A DNA stretch of 64,000 nucleotides from Kingella_B sp963529665 (GTDB lineage Bacteria > Pseudomonadota > Gammaproteobacteria > Burkholderiales > Neisseriaceae): the NCBI GenBank assembly GCA_963529665.1, contig CAUSAG010000003.1, forward strand, positions 73,286 to 137,285, written 5' to 3'. The position numbers and the translations under genes are program-made. The notes under the pieces are model-generated. The model ran no database searches and was not told the origin of the DNA. It saw only the letters and a list, made by a program, of their open reading frames with translations. This document shows, piece by piece, positions 8,630 to 17,389 of the stretch; within the stretch, counting starts at the first letter, position 1, and each line of letters begins with the position of its first letter.

Positions 8630-9092
8630 AGGAGGCACTCGGTAGATAATGGTGATTGATCTGCGTATTTTTTAGGCTGTTCTGCTTTGATGTGGCGCAG
8701 AGATTGGGAACGGCTGGATGGTTTAACCTGCAATAGCACGCGATGGCTTTCAGGCGCAAAGTTTCTCGGATATTGTGGTTAGGGCTTGGAATTGCAAGGG
8801 CAGCCTGAAAAAGGATTGGGATTTCAGGCTGCGGTTATGGGGATGTTGCTGCGGCTTGTTGCTTTGGTGTAAACAAGCGTGGCGTGTTTTTCAGGCTGCC
8901 TTGGGCTGCGCGGCTGTGTTATGCCTAAGGGCTTTAATTGGCAGCCTGAAATTTTCCTGCTTGGGTAAACGCAGAAACCTTTTGACGCTGGTTATCCAAA
9001 TCATCAAAAGGCTTGGGTTTAAACACGCATGTTTTGTTCGCAACGAAATGCAAGCTGGGTTGCGATAAAACATGGGTTAAGCAAAAGGGATT
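8630..9092. other. Intergenic region upstream of rpoD
   Basis: About 460 bases with no supported gene. It contains four DUS copies (near 8803, 8822, 8889 and 8938) and must carry the rpoD promoter, which I could not pinpoint. Confidence 0.6.
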
Positions 9093-9941
9093 TTATTTGC
9101 CGTTGGCAAAGTATTTGGCTTCAATCTCGGCATATTTGCCGCTGGCGCGCACTTTGGCGAGCGAGTTGTTCAGCAGTGCTAGGGTTTGGGCATCGTCTTT
9201 GCGGACGGCTATGCCGTAGTGCTCAGCAGGAAAGTCGGGCAGTTCTACCATTTTGAAGCCTTTGCTGCTGTTGTTTTTGATGTAGTGCGCCACAACAGCG
9301 TTGTCCAAAATGCCAGCGTCCACGCCGCCGTTTTCTACTTCTTTGGTGAGCAAGCCTACGTTGTCAAAGCGGACAACTTGCTCGCTGGTTGCGCCAAAGA
9401 TTTTTTGCGCGGCGTAATCGCCTGTGTAGCCTGTTACCACGCCGATTTTGGGCAGTTTTTTCAGCTCTTCAACGTTAGACACGTTTTTGCTTGGTGGCAC
9501 CAAAACAACTTGGGTGATTTTGTAATAAGGCTCGGTGAACGCCATGCTGGCTTTGCGCTCGTCGGTGATGGTGATGCCTGAGATAAGCGCGTCGGCGTCG
9601 CCATTGCTTAATGCGGGGAACAGGCTTTCCCAAGGTTGGTCTTTATATTCCACTTTAAAATTGCCCGCTTCGCCCATGGCGTTAATCAGGTCAATATCAA
9701 AGCCTGTTACTTTTTTGTTTTCGTCCAGCGATTCAAACGGGGCGAATGCGGCATTGCCCGCCACGCGCAGCACTCTGCCGCCGCCATCTACTGCGCCTGA
9801 TGCGCTTGAAGCGGCGGCTGGCGTGGCATTGCCTGTGTTGGATGCGCTGTTGTTAGCAGGAGTGTTGCTTTGCCCACCGCAAGCGGTTAGCGAGAGAGCA
9901 AGGCATGAGAATGCGGCAGATAGCCATGTTTTTGCAGCCAT
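9093..9941 (-). CDS. Amino-acid ABC transporter substrate-binding lipoprotein
   Basis: A periplasmic solute-binding protein of family 3 (SBP_bac_3). A lipobox LTAC places the acylated cysteine at C21. A low-complexity linker rich in N, A and S follows (22-55), then the binding domain (about 58-280) with AFAPFESLDENKKVTGFDIDL, the family's ligand-loop motif. The ligand is probably a polar or charged amino acid but cannot be fixed by eye. No permease or ATPase gene is adjacent, so the partner genes are elsewhere. The 282-residue length is normal. Confidence 0.92.
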   Translation of the reverse strand: MAAKTWLSAAFSCLALSLTACGGQSNTPANNSASNTGNATPAAASSASGAVDGGGRVLRVAGNAAFAPFESLDENKKVTGFDIDLINAMGEAGNFKVEYKDQPWESLFPALSNGDADALISGITITDERKASMAFTEPYYKITQVVLVPPSKNVSNVEELKKLPKIGVVTGYTGDYAAQKIFGATSEQVVRFDNVGLLTKEVENGGVDAGILDNAVVAHYIKNNSSKGFKMVELPDFPAEHYGIAVRKDDAQTLALLNNSLAKVRASGKYAEIEAKYFANGK

Positions 9942-10110
9942 TTTGGTATTCCTTGTGAGAGTTGGATTGACAGGAAAGAATGAGCGGATTTTACATGATG
10001 TTTGGGGTGGAATGTAAGCGATTTTTAAGTTTTGTGAACCAAAGGCAGCCTGAAAATAGCAAACCGCTTTTCGCGGGGGAAAAGCGGTTGATTGCGTTTT
10101 AAAAGCGGGA

Positions 10111-11007
10111 TTATTTAGCAGGTTGTTGCGCTTGTTGCATTTGCTGCATCTGTTGCATTTGCTTGGCTTGTTGCTCTTGCGCGCGTTTCACCAATTTGTC
10201 GCCTTCACCTTTTTGTACTTTGTTTACTTTGATGTCAAACACCAGCACCGAGTTGGCAGGGATGCTGCCTTGAGCGCGTTCGCCGTAAGCCAGTTTGGCT
10301 GGGATGTAAAGCGTGTATTCGCCGCCTTCTTTCATCAATTGCAAGCCTTCAACCCAGCCTGGGATGAAAGCGCCATCCACCACGGGCGCGTCCATGGGTT
10401 GATTGTTGTGGTTTTTGCTGCTGTCAAACACGGTGCCATCGGTTAGGCGACCTTCGTATTCTACGGTTGCTAAGTCGCCTTTGGCGATTTGTGCGCCTGT
10501 GCCTTCTTTGGTTACTTTGTATTGCAGGCCTGATTCGGTGGTTTTCACGCCTTCTTTGGCTTTGTTATCGGCTAGGTATTTTTCGCCTGCGGCTGCGGTT
10601 TCGCTGGCTTGTTTTCTAGCAAATTCGTCCATTTTCTTTTGCACGCTGGCAATGGCGGCTTGCGCTTGTTGCTCGTTCAGCTGCGATTGCGTGCCTGCCA
10701 TTTGGTCGTTCATGCCTTTAATCAGAGCTTCGGTATCTACTTCAACACCGCTTTTTTTCAGCATATTCAATTGCGCACTCATGGCAAATTGGTAGCCCAG
10801 CAAGTAGCCCAGTTGTTTGCTTTCGGTTTCCAAGCCTGCTACGGGAGCAGAAGCGGCGGGCGCGGATGTTGCTGCGCCTGATGCGCTGGACGCGGCAGCG
10901 AGGGCTGCGCCTGATGCGGCTGGGGCGGGCTGCCCTGCGTTTTGGTTACACGCGGCTAGGGCGAGCGAAGCGGCGATGATGCTTAAAATAAAAGAATGTT
11001 TTTTCAT
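10111..11007 (-). CDS. FKBP-type peptidyl-prolyl isomerase lipoprotein (FkpA/Mip-like)
   Basis: A 298-residue exported prolyl isomerase. The lipobox LAAC gives an acylated C20. An alanine-serine linker, an FKBP N-terminal dimerisation helix region (about 60-165) and a C-terminal FKBP domain (about 175-275, with VEYEGRLTDGTVFDSS and IPANSVLVFDIKV) follow. The protein ends in a low-complexity tail of Q and M (repeated MQQ), unusual for the family. The start at 11007 is chosen because it begins the signal peptide; the frame is open further upstream. It is divergent from prmB with only about 110 bases between. Confidence 0.93.
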   Translation of the reverse strand: MKKHSFILSIIAASLALAACNQNAGQPAPAASGAALAAASSASGAATSAPAASAPVAGLETESKQLGYLLGYQFAMSAQLNMLKKSGVEVDTEALIKGMNDQMAGTQSQLNEQQAQAAIASVQKKMDEFARKQASETAAAGEKYLADNKAKEGVKTTESGLQYKVTKEGTGAQIAKGDLATVEYEGRLTDGTVFDSSKNHNNQPMDAPVVDGAFIPGWVEGLQLMKEGGEYTLYIPAKLAYGERAQGSIPANSVLVFDIKVNKVQKGEGDKLVKRAQEQQAKQMQQMQQMQQAQQPAK

Positions 11008-11117
11008 GGGTATAGCCTTTTTCGGTTGGATTGAAAGGGCGCGATTATAGCCGTTTTTTATTTGTTGGCACATTCGTTTATAATGGTCTTTTCGTTTGCT
11101 TAACAATTTTATTAACA

Positions 11118-12101
11118 ATGGATAACAACATAGTAACCATCACGGCATGGCGACCAGAAGATGAGCCGTGGCATCCTAACTATAAGAAAAACTCGCCCAA
11201 TTTGTTCAACGAAGCCCAAGGCAGCCTGAAAACGCTGCGCGATGTGTTGCGCTTTGCTGTTAGCCGCTTTAACGAAGCGGGTTTATTTTTTGGGCATGGC
11301 AGCGACAACGCACACGATGAAGCGGCGTATTTGATTTTGCACACGCTGCATTTGCCGCTGGATACGCTGGAACCTTATTTAGACGCGGTGTTGCTCAACG
11401 ACGAGCGCAATCAATTATTAGAGCTGATTCGCCGCCGCGTAGAAGAGCGCGTGCCTGTGGCATATCTCACGCATCAGGCTTGGCAGGGCGAATATGATTT
11501 TTATGTGGACGAGCGGGTGATTGTGCCGCGCTCATTTGTGTACGAGCTTTTGGGCGAACCGCTTGCGCCGTGGATTGAGTATCCCGAGCTGGTGCACCGC
11601 GCGCTGGATTTGTGCACGGGCAGCGGCTGCTTGGCGATTCAGATTGCCGACCATTACCCCGCCGCGCAAGTGGACGCGGTGGACATCAGCCTAGACGCGC
11701 TGGAAGTGGCGGCAATTAACGTGGAAGATTATGGGCTGCAAGCGCGCATCAATCTTATCCACACCGATTTGTTTGAAGGCTTGGAGGGCACCTACGATTT
11801 AATCGTTTCCAATCCGCCGTATGTGGATGCCGAGAGCGTGGCAGCCTTGCCCGATGAATATTTGCACGAGCCAGAATTGGCGTTGGGCAGCGGCGCGGAC
11901 GGCTTGGATGCCACGCGCGAAATCCTGCTGCACGCGGCAAAATTCCTGAACCCCAAGGGCGTGCTGTTGGTGGAAATTGGGCATAACCGCGATGCGCTGG
12001 AAGCGGCGTATCCCGAGCTGCCGTTTATGTGGCTGGAAACCAGCGGCGGCGACGGGTTTGTGTTTTTGCTCACGCGCGAGCAGCTTTTGGGGCAGGAATA
12101 A
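11118..12101 (+). CDS. prmB: Ribosomal protein uL3 glutamine methyltransferase PrmB
   Basis: An N5-glutamine methyltransferase acting on ribosomal protein L3. The protein shows an N-terminal helical domain and a SAM-binding domain with DLCTGSGCLAIQIAD near 165 and the catalytic NPPY in VSNPPYVD near 230. The ATG at 11118 gives 327 residues. Neisserial homologues as I recall them align from about residue 27 (LFNEAQGSLKTLRDV), so a TTG start near 11199 is possible; neither has a strong ribosome site. The DUS there encodes QGSLKTL. Confidence 0.92.
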   Translation: MDNNIVTITAWRPEDEPWHPNYKKNSPNLFNEAQGSLKTLRDVLRFAVSRFNEAGLFFGHGSDNAHDEAAYLILHTLHLPLDTLEPYLDAVLLNDERNQLLELIRRRVEERVPVAYLTHQAWQGEYDFYVDERVIVPRSFVYELLGEPLAPWIEYPELVHRALDLCTGSGCLAIQIADHYPAAQVDAVDISLDALEVAAINVEDYGLQARINLIHTDLFEGLEGTYDLIVSNPPYVDAESVAALPDEYLHEPELALGSGADGLDATREILLHAAKFLNPKGVLLVEIGHNRDALEAAYPELPFMWLETSGGDGFVFLLTREQLLGQE

Positions 12102-12108
12102 TGACGCG

Positions 12109-12150
12109 ATAGGCAGCCTGAAAATGCGGATGGGGTTTCAGGCTGCCTAT
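12109..12150. terminator. Inverted DUS pair after prmB
   Basis: ATAGGCAGCCTGAAAA and TTTCAGGCTGCCTAT close to the prmB stop codon form a hairpin; likely terminator. Further DUS copies follow near 12217, 12283 and 12330. Confidence 0.65.
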
Positions 12151-12239
12151 CATTGCGCATTGATTGGCGGTTATCCAAGCAAACGGTTTTTGTTATCCCG
12201 CTATTTTTGTAGGCAGAGGCAGCCTGAAAATATTTTTAA

Positions 12240-12274
12240 CAGCGCACGGCTTGCCAGCAAGCCGTAGGGACGCG
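12240..12274. repeat. Hairpin repeat, left copy flanking the AT-rich gene
   Basis: A 35-base unit containing ACGGCTTG ... CAAGCCGT, itself a hairpin. A near-identical copy in reverse orientation lies at 12775-12810 on the other side of the AT-rich gene at 12389-12709. Confidence 0.7.
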
Positions 12275-12388
12275 AAACGGCGTTTCAGGCTGCCCAATCA
12301 TTTGCGCCTGCGTTTGAGTGTAGAGTGTTTTCAGGCTGATTAAACTCACAAGCAATATTATTAAACGTGTAAAGCAGTGGGCAATACA

Positions 12389-12709
12389 ATGAACAGTAAC
12401 CTCAATGAAGAATTAGCTTTTGATGGCTTTTTTAGCGAATTTGTAGAGTATCAAACATCTAACGAGATATTGAAATTCCTTTTTTCATTGCCTATTGGAC
12501 AATGGTTTAATACTCGTATTTTTGTAGAAAAATTTGAACAGCTAAAAAGAATGTATGAAAACAATTCTGTGTTAAGTAAGTTAAATATATCAATATGCTG
12601 GCTGAATGAACCAAACCCTCACTATAATCAATACAAAATAATATTATTTATGGATGAAAACATGAATTATTACAGATTAGCTTATTATAATAGCCATGCA
12701 CTGATTTAA
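12389..12709 (+). CDS. Hypothetical AT-rich orphan gene, 106 residues
   Basis: I do not recognise the family. The protein begins MNSNLNEELAFDGFF, is rich in N, Y, F and I, and has no signal peptide or clear membrane segment. Base composition is clearly lower in GC than the neighbours, and no DUS lies inside the frame, both signs of acquisition from outside. A GTG four codons upstream (12377) is an alternative start; neither has a good ribosome site. The gene is bracketed by inverted hairpin repeats at 12240-12274 and 12775-12810. Size and character would suit an immunity or antitoxin-type protein, but nothing in the sequence proves this. Confidence 0.65.
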   Translation: MNSNLNEELAFDGFFSEFVEYQTSNEILKFLFSLPIGQWFNTRIFVEKFEQLKRMYENNSVLSKLNISICWLNEPNPHYNQYKIILFMDENMNYYRLAYYNSHALI

Positions 12710-12774
12710 TGACATTACGCATTTTCAGGCTGCCTCAACGCGGGCGCACTATAAGGCAGCCTGAAAAGCCTCCT

Positions 12775-12810
12775 CGCGTCCCCTACGGCTTGCGTGCAAG
12801 CCGTGCGCTG
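12775..12810. repeat. Hairpin repeat, right copy (inverted)
   Basis: Reverse-complement counterpart of 12240-12274, with two or three base differences over about 35 positions. Together they enclose about 500 bases holding only the AT-rich gene and DUS copies. Confidence 0.7.
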
Positions 12811-12931
12811 GCAAAAAAATAACCAGAGGCAGCCTGAAACCACCTTGCGCGGTTGCCCATCGTTATGCTATTAACCGCCAGCCCTTTTTAGAACCTGTAT
12901 TCAATCTAATCAACATCCATCCACCCAAACC

Positions 12932-13435
12932 ATGAAACGAGCCAAACAATTCCCCTTTCTCACCATCCAAAAACAACGTTTTGCCTTCGCCTTTGACAAC
13001 CAAAGCAGCGAGCGCAACCTGCCCAGTGAACGCCAGTTTTACCAATGGATTTGGCACGCGCTGAAAAACGAATACCGCCGCGCTGAAATCTCGTTGCTGC
13101 TGCTAGACGAAGCCGATGCACGTGCCTACAACCGCGACTATCGCCAAAAAGACTACGCCACCAATGTGCTGAGTTTTGCGCTCAACGAGGGCGAAATGAT
13201 GCTGCCCGCGCAAGATGATACGCTGCGCGGCGATTTAATCATTTGTCCGCAAGTGGTGCGCCGCGAAGCCACCGAGCAGGGCAAGCTGCTGGCACATCAC
13301 TACGCGCACCTTGTGCTGCATGGCACGTTGCATTTGATGGGCTACGACCACATCAACGACGACGAAGCCGAGGAAATGGAAGCGTTGGAAACCCGATTGC
13401 TGGCGCAGTTGGGCATTGCCAATCCGTATGAATAA
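12932..13435 (+). CDS. ybeY: Endoribonuclease YbeY
   Basis: A metal-dependent RNase for 16S rRNA 3' end maturation and ribosome quality control. The 167-residue protein carries the zinc-binding HGTLHLMGYDH motif near 130-140 and the family pattern NVLSFAL in the centre. The usual neighbour ybeZ (phoH-like) is absent, and corC/ybeX, normally adjacent, lies 2.2 kb downstream behind bioB and a NADAR gene. The start at 12932 gives a plausible N-terminus slightly longer than the minimal family. Confidence 0.94.
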   Translation: MKRAKQFPFLTIQKQRFAFAFDNQSSERNLPSERQFYQWIWHALKNEYRRAEISLLLLDEADARAYNRDYRQKDYATNVLSFALNEGEMMLPAQDDTLRGDLIICPQVVRREATEQGKLLAHHYAHLVLHGTLHLMGYDHINDDEAEEMEALETRLLAQLGIANPYE

Positions 13436-13541
13436 ATAGGCAGAATAGGCAGCCTGAAAGCCGTTTAGCCAAGCCAAAATGCCAATTTCGCCCTAGCCGC
13501 CCCCAGAGGCAGCCTGAAAACCCAATCTATAAGGAAACCCC

Positions 13542-14618
13542 ATGACTCACCTACGCCCAGTTGCCCTGCGCCGCGCCAGCGTGCCCACGCCGCACCCCAC
13601 CGCCCAATATTGGAGCAAATGCCAAGTGGAAGGGCTGTTTAACCAGCCTTTCTTGGAACTCGTTTTTCAGGCTGCCCAAGTGCACCGCGAGCATTTTGAC
13701 CCCCGCGCCGTGCAGCTTTCCACCTTGTTATCGGTGAAAACAGGCGGCTGCACCGAAGATTGCGAATATTGCCCCCAATCGGCGCATTACCACACGGGCG
13801 TAGAAAAAACAGGCTTGATGGCGGTGGACGATGTAGTCGCCCTTGCCCAAATCGCCAAACAGCGCGGCGCCAGCCGTTTTTGCATGGGCGCGGCATGGCG
13901 CAGCCCACAGCCTGAAGACATTCCGCAGCTTGCCGATATGGTGCGCGCCGTGAAAGCCATAGGGCTGGAAACCTGCGGCACCTTCGGTCTGCTGGACGAC
14001 GGCATGGCGCAAAGCCTGCACGAAGCAGGGCTGGATTACTACAACCACAACCTAGACACCGACCCCGAGCGCTACAACGACATCATCCACACCCGCCGCC
14101 ACGAAGACCGCATGGACACGCTGGGCAAAGTGCGCGAAGCGGGGCTCAAAATTTGCTGCGGCGGCATCGTAGGCATGAACGAAACCCGCGCCGAACGCGC
14201 AGGCTTAATCGCCAGCCTTGCCAATTTAGACCCGCAGCCTGAAAGCGTGCCGATTAACCAGCTCATCAAAATAGACGGCACACCGCTTGCCGATGTGCCC
14301 GATTTGGATTGGACAGAATTTGTGCGCACCATCGCCGTGGCGCGGATTACCATGCCGCAAAGCTATGTGCGCCTATCCGCAGGGCGCGCCGATATGCCCG
14401 AAGCCATGCAAGCAATGTGTTTTATGGCGGGCGCAAATTCCATTTTCTACGGCGATACCTTGCTCACCTCGCCCAACCCCGAAGAAAGCGGCGACCGCGC
14501 CTTGCTCGCCAAGCTAGATTTATACCCGCTGGGCAGCGAAGCAGAGGATGCCACAAGGCAGCCTGAAAACGAACAGGGCGGCTGTGGCTGCGGCTGCGCT
14601 TGTGCGGGGAATCAATAG
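13542..14618 (+). CDS. bioB: Biotin synthase
   Basis: A radical SAM enzyme inserting sulfur into dethiobiotin. The 358 residues contain the cluster motif CTEDCEYC (C70, C74, C77), plus YYNHNLDT and the conserved RITMPQSYVRLSAGR segment. The C-terminus is cysteine- and glycine-rich (GGCGCGCACAG), a tail seen in some neisserial BioB proteins. A ribosome site (AAGGAAACCCC) precedes the ATG. No other bio gene is nearby. Confidence 0.96.
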   Translation: MTHLRPVALRRASVPTPHPTAQYWSKCQVEGLFNQPFLELVFQAAQVHREHFDPRAVQLSTLLSVKTGGCTEDCEYCPQSAHYHTGVEKTGLMAVDDVVALAQIAKQRGASRFCMGAAWRSPQPEDIPQLADMVRAVKAIGLETCGTFGLLDDGMAQSLHEAGLDYYNHNLDTDPERYNDIIHTRRHEDRMDTLGKVREAGLKICCGGIVGMNETRAERAGLIASLANLDPQPESVPINQLIKIDGTPLADVPDLDWTEFVRTIAVARITMPQSYVRLSAGRADMPEAMQAMCFMAGANSIFYGDTLLTSPNPEESGDRALLAKLDLYPLGSEAEDATRQPENEQGGCGCGCACAGNQ

Positions 14619-14652
14619 GCAGCCTGAAAATATAGGCAGCCTGAAACCTAAA

Positions 14653-14737
14653 ATGGAGCGGCGGCGGCTCGCCGCCAAATGGCTGATAAAACAGAGCATG
14701 GCGGGTTTGCCAAGATGTTGGCGAGCCGACGCGCCAT
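14653..14737. repeat. Inverted-repeat element family A, copy 2
   Basis: About 85 bp from ATGGAGCGGCGGCGGCTCGC to GACGCGCCAT, with the interior AGAGCATGGCGGGTTTGCC shared with copy 1. It follows two tandem DUS after bioB. The remainder of 14619-14993 has DUS copies (near 14760, 14836 and 14940) and no supported gene. Confidence 0.7.
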
Positions 14738-14993
14738 CGGTGGCAGGTTTTGTAAAGATTTCAGCCTGAAAAACGTAGGCAAACCAGAAAGCCGCCAACC
14801 CGAATTGCATTCGCGCAGGCAACCGCATGGATGCTTTTCAGGCTGCCTTTGAAGTAAGCGGCGATGGCGCGGCTTGCCATGCGCCGTTTAACCAAGCCCC
14901 AAGCAGCGCAGTTTGCACCGCCCCTTGCATGCACGTTATTTTCAGGCTGCCGCAACGTTCAGCAAACGCCCCAACACCCCAACGGAGTAACCC

Positions 14994-15551
14994 ATGCCCG
15001 CTCTCTACGACCTCGCCGCCCTGCAAGATGCCTTCAAGCGCAAAGCCAAGCTCAAATACGTCTTCTTCTGGGGACACACACCCAAGCAACAAGGCATCGC
15101 CGACAAAGCCGTGTTCAGCCAATGGTATCCCGCCCCGTTTGAACTGGACGGCGCACGCTACGCCACCGCCGAACACTACATGATGGCGGAAAAAGCCCGC
15201 CTATTCGGCGCAGACGACATCCGCCGCCAAATCCTGCAAGCAAACAGCCCGGGGCAAGCCAAAGCCCTCGGGCGGCAAATCATTGGCTTTCAAGACAACA
15301 CTTGGAACGCCCACCGCTTTGACATCGTCTGCCAAGCCAACCACGCCAAATTTTCCCAACATGCCGATTTAAAAGCCTTTTTGTTGCAAACAGGCAATCG
15401 CGTTTTGGTAGAAGCCAGCCCCGTGAACAGCATTTGGGGCATAGGCTTGGCGCAAGACGACCCGCGCATTGACAATCCGCTGCAATGGCAAGTGCTAAAC
15501 CTGCTCGGCTTCGCGCTGATGACAGTGCGCGACCAATTACAGGCAGCCTGA
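14994..15551 (+). CDS. NADAR family protein (YbiA-like N-glycosidase)
   Basis: The 185 residues match the NADAR/YbiA fold: KYVFFWGHTPKQQGIADKAV, FSQWYPAPFELDG, TAEHYMMAEKARLF and a C-terminal NSIWGIGL. Members cleave N-glycosidic bonds of riboflavin intermediates or of ADP-ribosylated guanine, so the exact substrate is open. An internal DUS is absent except at the 3' end. It lies between bioB and corC, and 1.1 kb before kptA, another enzyme of ADP-ribose chemistry. Confidence 0.9.
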   Translation: MPALYDLAALQDAFKRKAKLKYVFFWGHTPKQQGIADKAVFSQWYPAPFELDGARYATAEHYMMAEKARLFGADDIRRQILQANSPGQAKALGRQIIGFQDNTWNAHRFDIVCQANHAKFSQHADLKAFLLQTGNRVLVEASPVNSIWGIGLAQDDPRIDNPLQWQVLNLLGFALMTVRDQLQAA

Positions 15552-15596
15552 AACAATAGGCAGCCTGAAACCCATTAACCACCGCAATCAAAAATT

Positions 15597-16454
15597 ATGG
15601 ACGACACCACCCCCCAACCCAAACCCACTCTGTTCAACCGCCTATTCACCCGCGTTTCAGGCAGCATCGCCATCCCCGAAACGCCAGCCCAATGGCTAGA
15701 CTTGCTGCGCCAAGCCAAAGCCCAAGCGCAAAACAGCCTAGACGGCGACACGCTGTTGCGCCTAGAAAACCTGTTCAAATTCAATCAACTATCCGTGCGC
15801 GATGCCATGATGACCCGTGCGCAAATGGACGTTATCAAAACCACCGACAGCATCGACCGCATCATCGCCTACGCCGTGGACACCACCCATTCGCGCTTTC
15901 CCGTGATAGAAGAAGACAAAGACCACATCATCGGCATCCTGCACGCCAAAGACCTGCTCAAATGCACGCTCAACCCCGAGCAATTCAAGCTGGAACACAT
16001 CCTGCGCCCCGCCGTGTTCGTTCCCGAGAGCAAATCGCTCAACAGCCTGCTCAAAGACTTCCAAACCCAGCGCAACCACATGGCGATTGTGGTAGACGAA
16101 TACGGCGGCATTTCAGGCTTGGTAACGTTTGAAGACGTGATTGAGCAGATTGTCGGCAAGATTGAAGACGAGTTTGACGAAGACGACAGCGCGGATAACA
16201 TTTTCCCCGTTTCCGCCGAGCGTTGGCGCATCAAAGCTACCACCGAAATCGCCGACATCAACGAATACTTCGGCACCGCGTTCAGCGACGAAGAAGCCGA
16301 CACCATCGGCGGCTTGGTGATACACGAGCTGGGGCATTTGCCCGTGCGCGGCGAGAAAGTCCAGCTGGGCGATTTGCTGTTTAACGTCGCCCGCGCCGAC
16401 AACCGCCGCTTGCACACGCTGATGGCAACGCGCCCCAGCCCAAAAACCGAATAG
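15597..16454 (+). CDS. corC: CorC/HlyC family protein with CBS domains
   Basis: A 285-residue cytosolic protein without the membrane DUF21 domain. Two CBS domains span about 65-190 (VRDAMMTRAQMDVIKT; FPVIEEDKDHIIGILHAKDLL; MAIVVDEYGGISGLVTFEDVIEQIVG) and a CorC_HlyC transporter-associated domain covers about 205-285. It equals YbeX/CorC, linked to magnesium and cobalt efflux and to ribosome maturation. It is separated from ybeY here. Confidence 0.9.
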   Translation: MDDTTPQPKPTLFNRLFTRVSGSIAIPETPAQWLDLLRQAKAQAQNSLDGDTLLRLENLFKFNQLSVRDAMMTRAQMDVIKTTDSIDRIIAYAVDTTHSRFPVIEEDKDHIIGILHAKDLLKCTLNPEQFKLEHILRPAVFVPESKSLNSLLKDFQTQRNHMAIVVDEYGGISGLVTFEDVIEQIVGKIEDEFDEDDSADNIFPVSAERWRIKATTEIADINEYFGTAFSDEEADTIGGLVIHELGHLPVRGEKVQLGDLLFNVARADNRRLHTLMATRPSPKTE

Positions 16455-16554
16455 CCCGCGCAATAACAGGGCAGCCTGAAAATTGATTATTTAGCTTCGC
16501 CAAAGCGCGAAGCCGTTTTCAGGCTGCCTAATGTTTTATATTTCATCCCCCAAA

Positions 16555-16611
16555 GGCAGCCTTGCCCCTTTGTCCAAATCTTTGATTTGGCAACAAAGGG
16601 GCATACCGCAG
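16555..16611. repeat. Hairpin repeat family B, copy 2
   Basis: GCCCCTTTGT-CCAAATC-TTT-GATTTGG-CA-ACAAAGGGGC: a near-perfect stem of about 17 pairs. It is in reverse orientation to copies at 4962-5020 and 39791-39845. It is fused to a DUS fragment on the left. Confidence 0.65.
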
Positions 16612-16658
16612 CGCAACGCGCAAGGTTGAAAACACCATTCAACGGAGTTCAAATAAAC

Positions 16659-17204
16659 ATGACCGACCCCAACACCGCCATCAGCAAATTTCTCAGCTAT
16701 GTGCTGCGCCACCACCCCGAAAGCATCGGCATCACGCTAGACAGCCAAGGCTGGGTCAACATCGACACCCTGCTTGCCCAAGCCGCGCAACACAACCGCC
16801 CCATCAGCCGCGAGCAACTGCTAGAAATCGTCGCCACCAATCCCAAAAAACGCTTCACCCTATCCACCGACCAAACGCAAATCCGCGCCGCGCAAGGGCA
16901 TAGCACCGCCCAAGTCGCCATTGCCCACCAACCCATCCAGCCGCCCGCCACGCTATACCACGGCACCGCCACCCGCTTTTTGGACAGCATCCGCGCCCAA
17001 GGGCTTATCGCAGGCAGCCGCCATCATGTGCACCTATCCGCCGACATCCCCACCGCGCAAAAAGTCGGACAACGCCACGGCAAACCCATTGTGCTGCGCA
17101 TCAACGCCGCCGCCATGCACGCCGCAGGACATTCGTTCTATTTAAGCGACAACCAAGTCTGGCTCACCGACCACGTTCCCACACAATATATCCGCGAGCA
17201 ATAG
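16659..17204 (+). CDS. kptA: RNA 2'-phosphotransferase KptA/Tpt1
   Basis: Transfers an RNA 2'-phosphate to NAD+, yielding ADP-ribose 1'',2''-cyclic phosphate. The 181 residues begin SKFLSYVLRHHPESIGI after a short lead and contain LYHGTATRFLDSI and HVHLSAD, all typical of the family. The ATG at 16659 is preferred over an upstream start because ACGGAG lies at a suitable distance. In eukaryotes Tpt1 finishes tRNA splicing. Its job in bacteria, which lack that splicing, is not settled. No RNA ligase is nearby. Confidence 0.93.
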   Translation: MTDPNTAISKFLSYVLRHHPESIGITLDSQGWVNIDTLLAQAAQHNRPISREQLLEIVATNPKKRFTLSTDQTQIRAAQGHSTAQVAIAHQPIQPPATLYHGTATRFLDSIRAQGLIAGSRHHVHLSADIPTAQKVGQRHGKPIVLRINAAAMHAAGHSFYLSDNQVWLTDHVPTQYIREQ

Positions 17205-17221
17205 GCAGCCTGAAAACTAAA

Positions 17222-17258
17222 AATGGCACGGCGGCGGCTCACCGCCAATACGCCATCA
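17222..17258. repeat. Inverted-repeat family A, terminal remnant
   Basis: ATGGCACGGCGGCGGCTCAC runs into CGCCAATACGCCATCAG: the two ends of family A joined without the interior. It looks like an internally deleted copy. It follows the kptA stop codon and a DUS. Confidence 0.5.
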
Positions 17259-17389
17259 GTTATAGATTCCAGCCAAACCCAAACATCCCCATCATCCGCC
17301 AGAACACGCGTCTTGTCGCGTACCACGCCCAAGCAGCTCAACCATCGCCGTCCATCCCAAAGGCAGCCTGAAAACCACCCAAGCCCACC

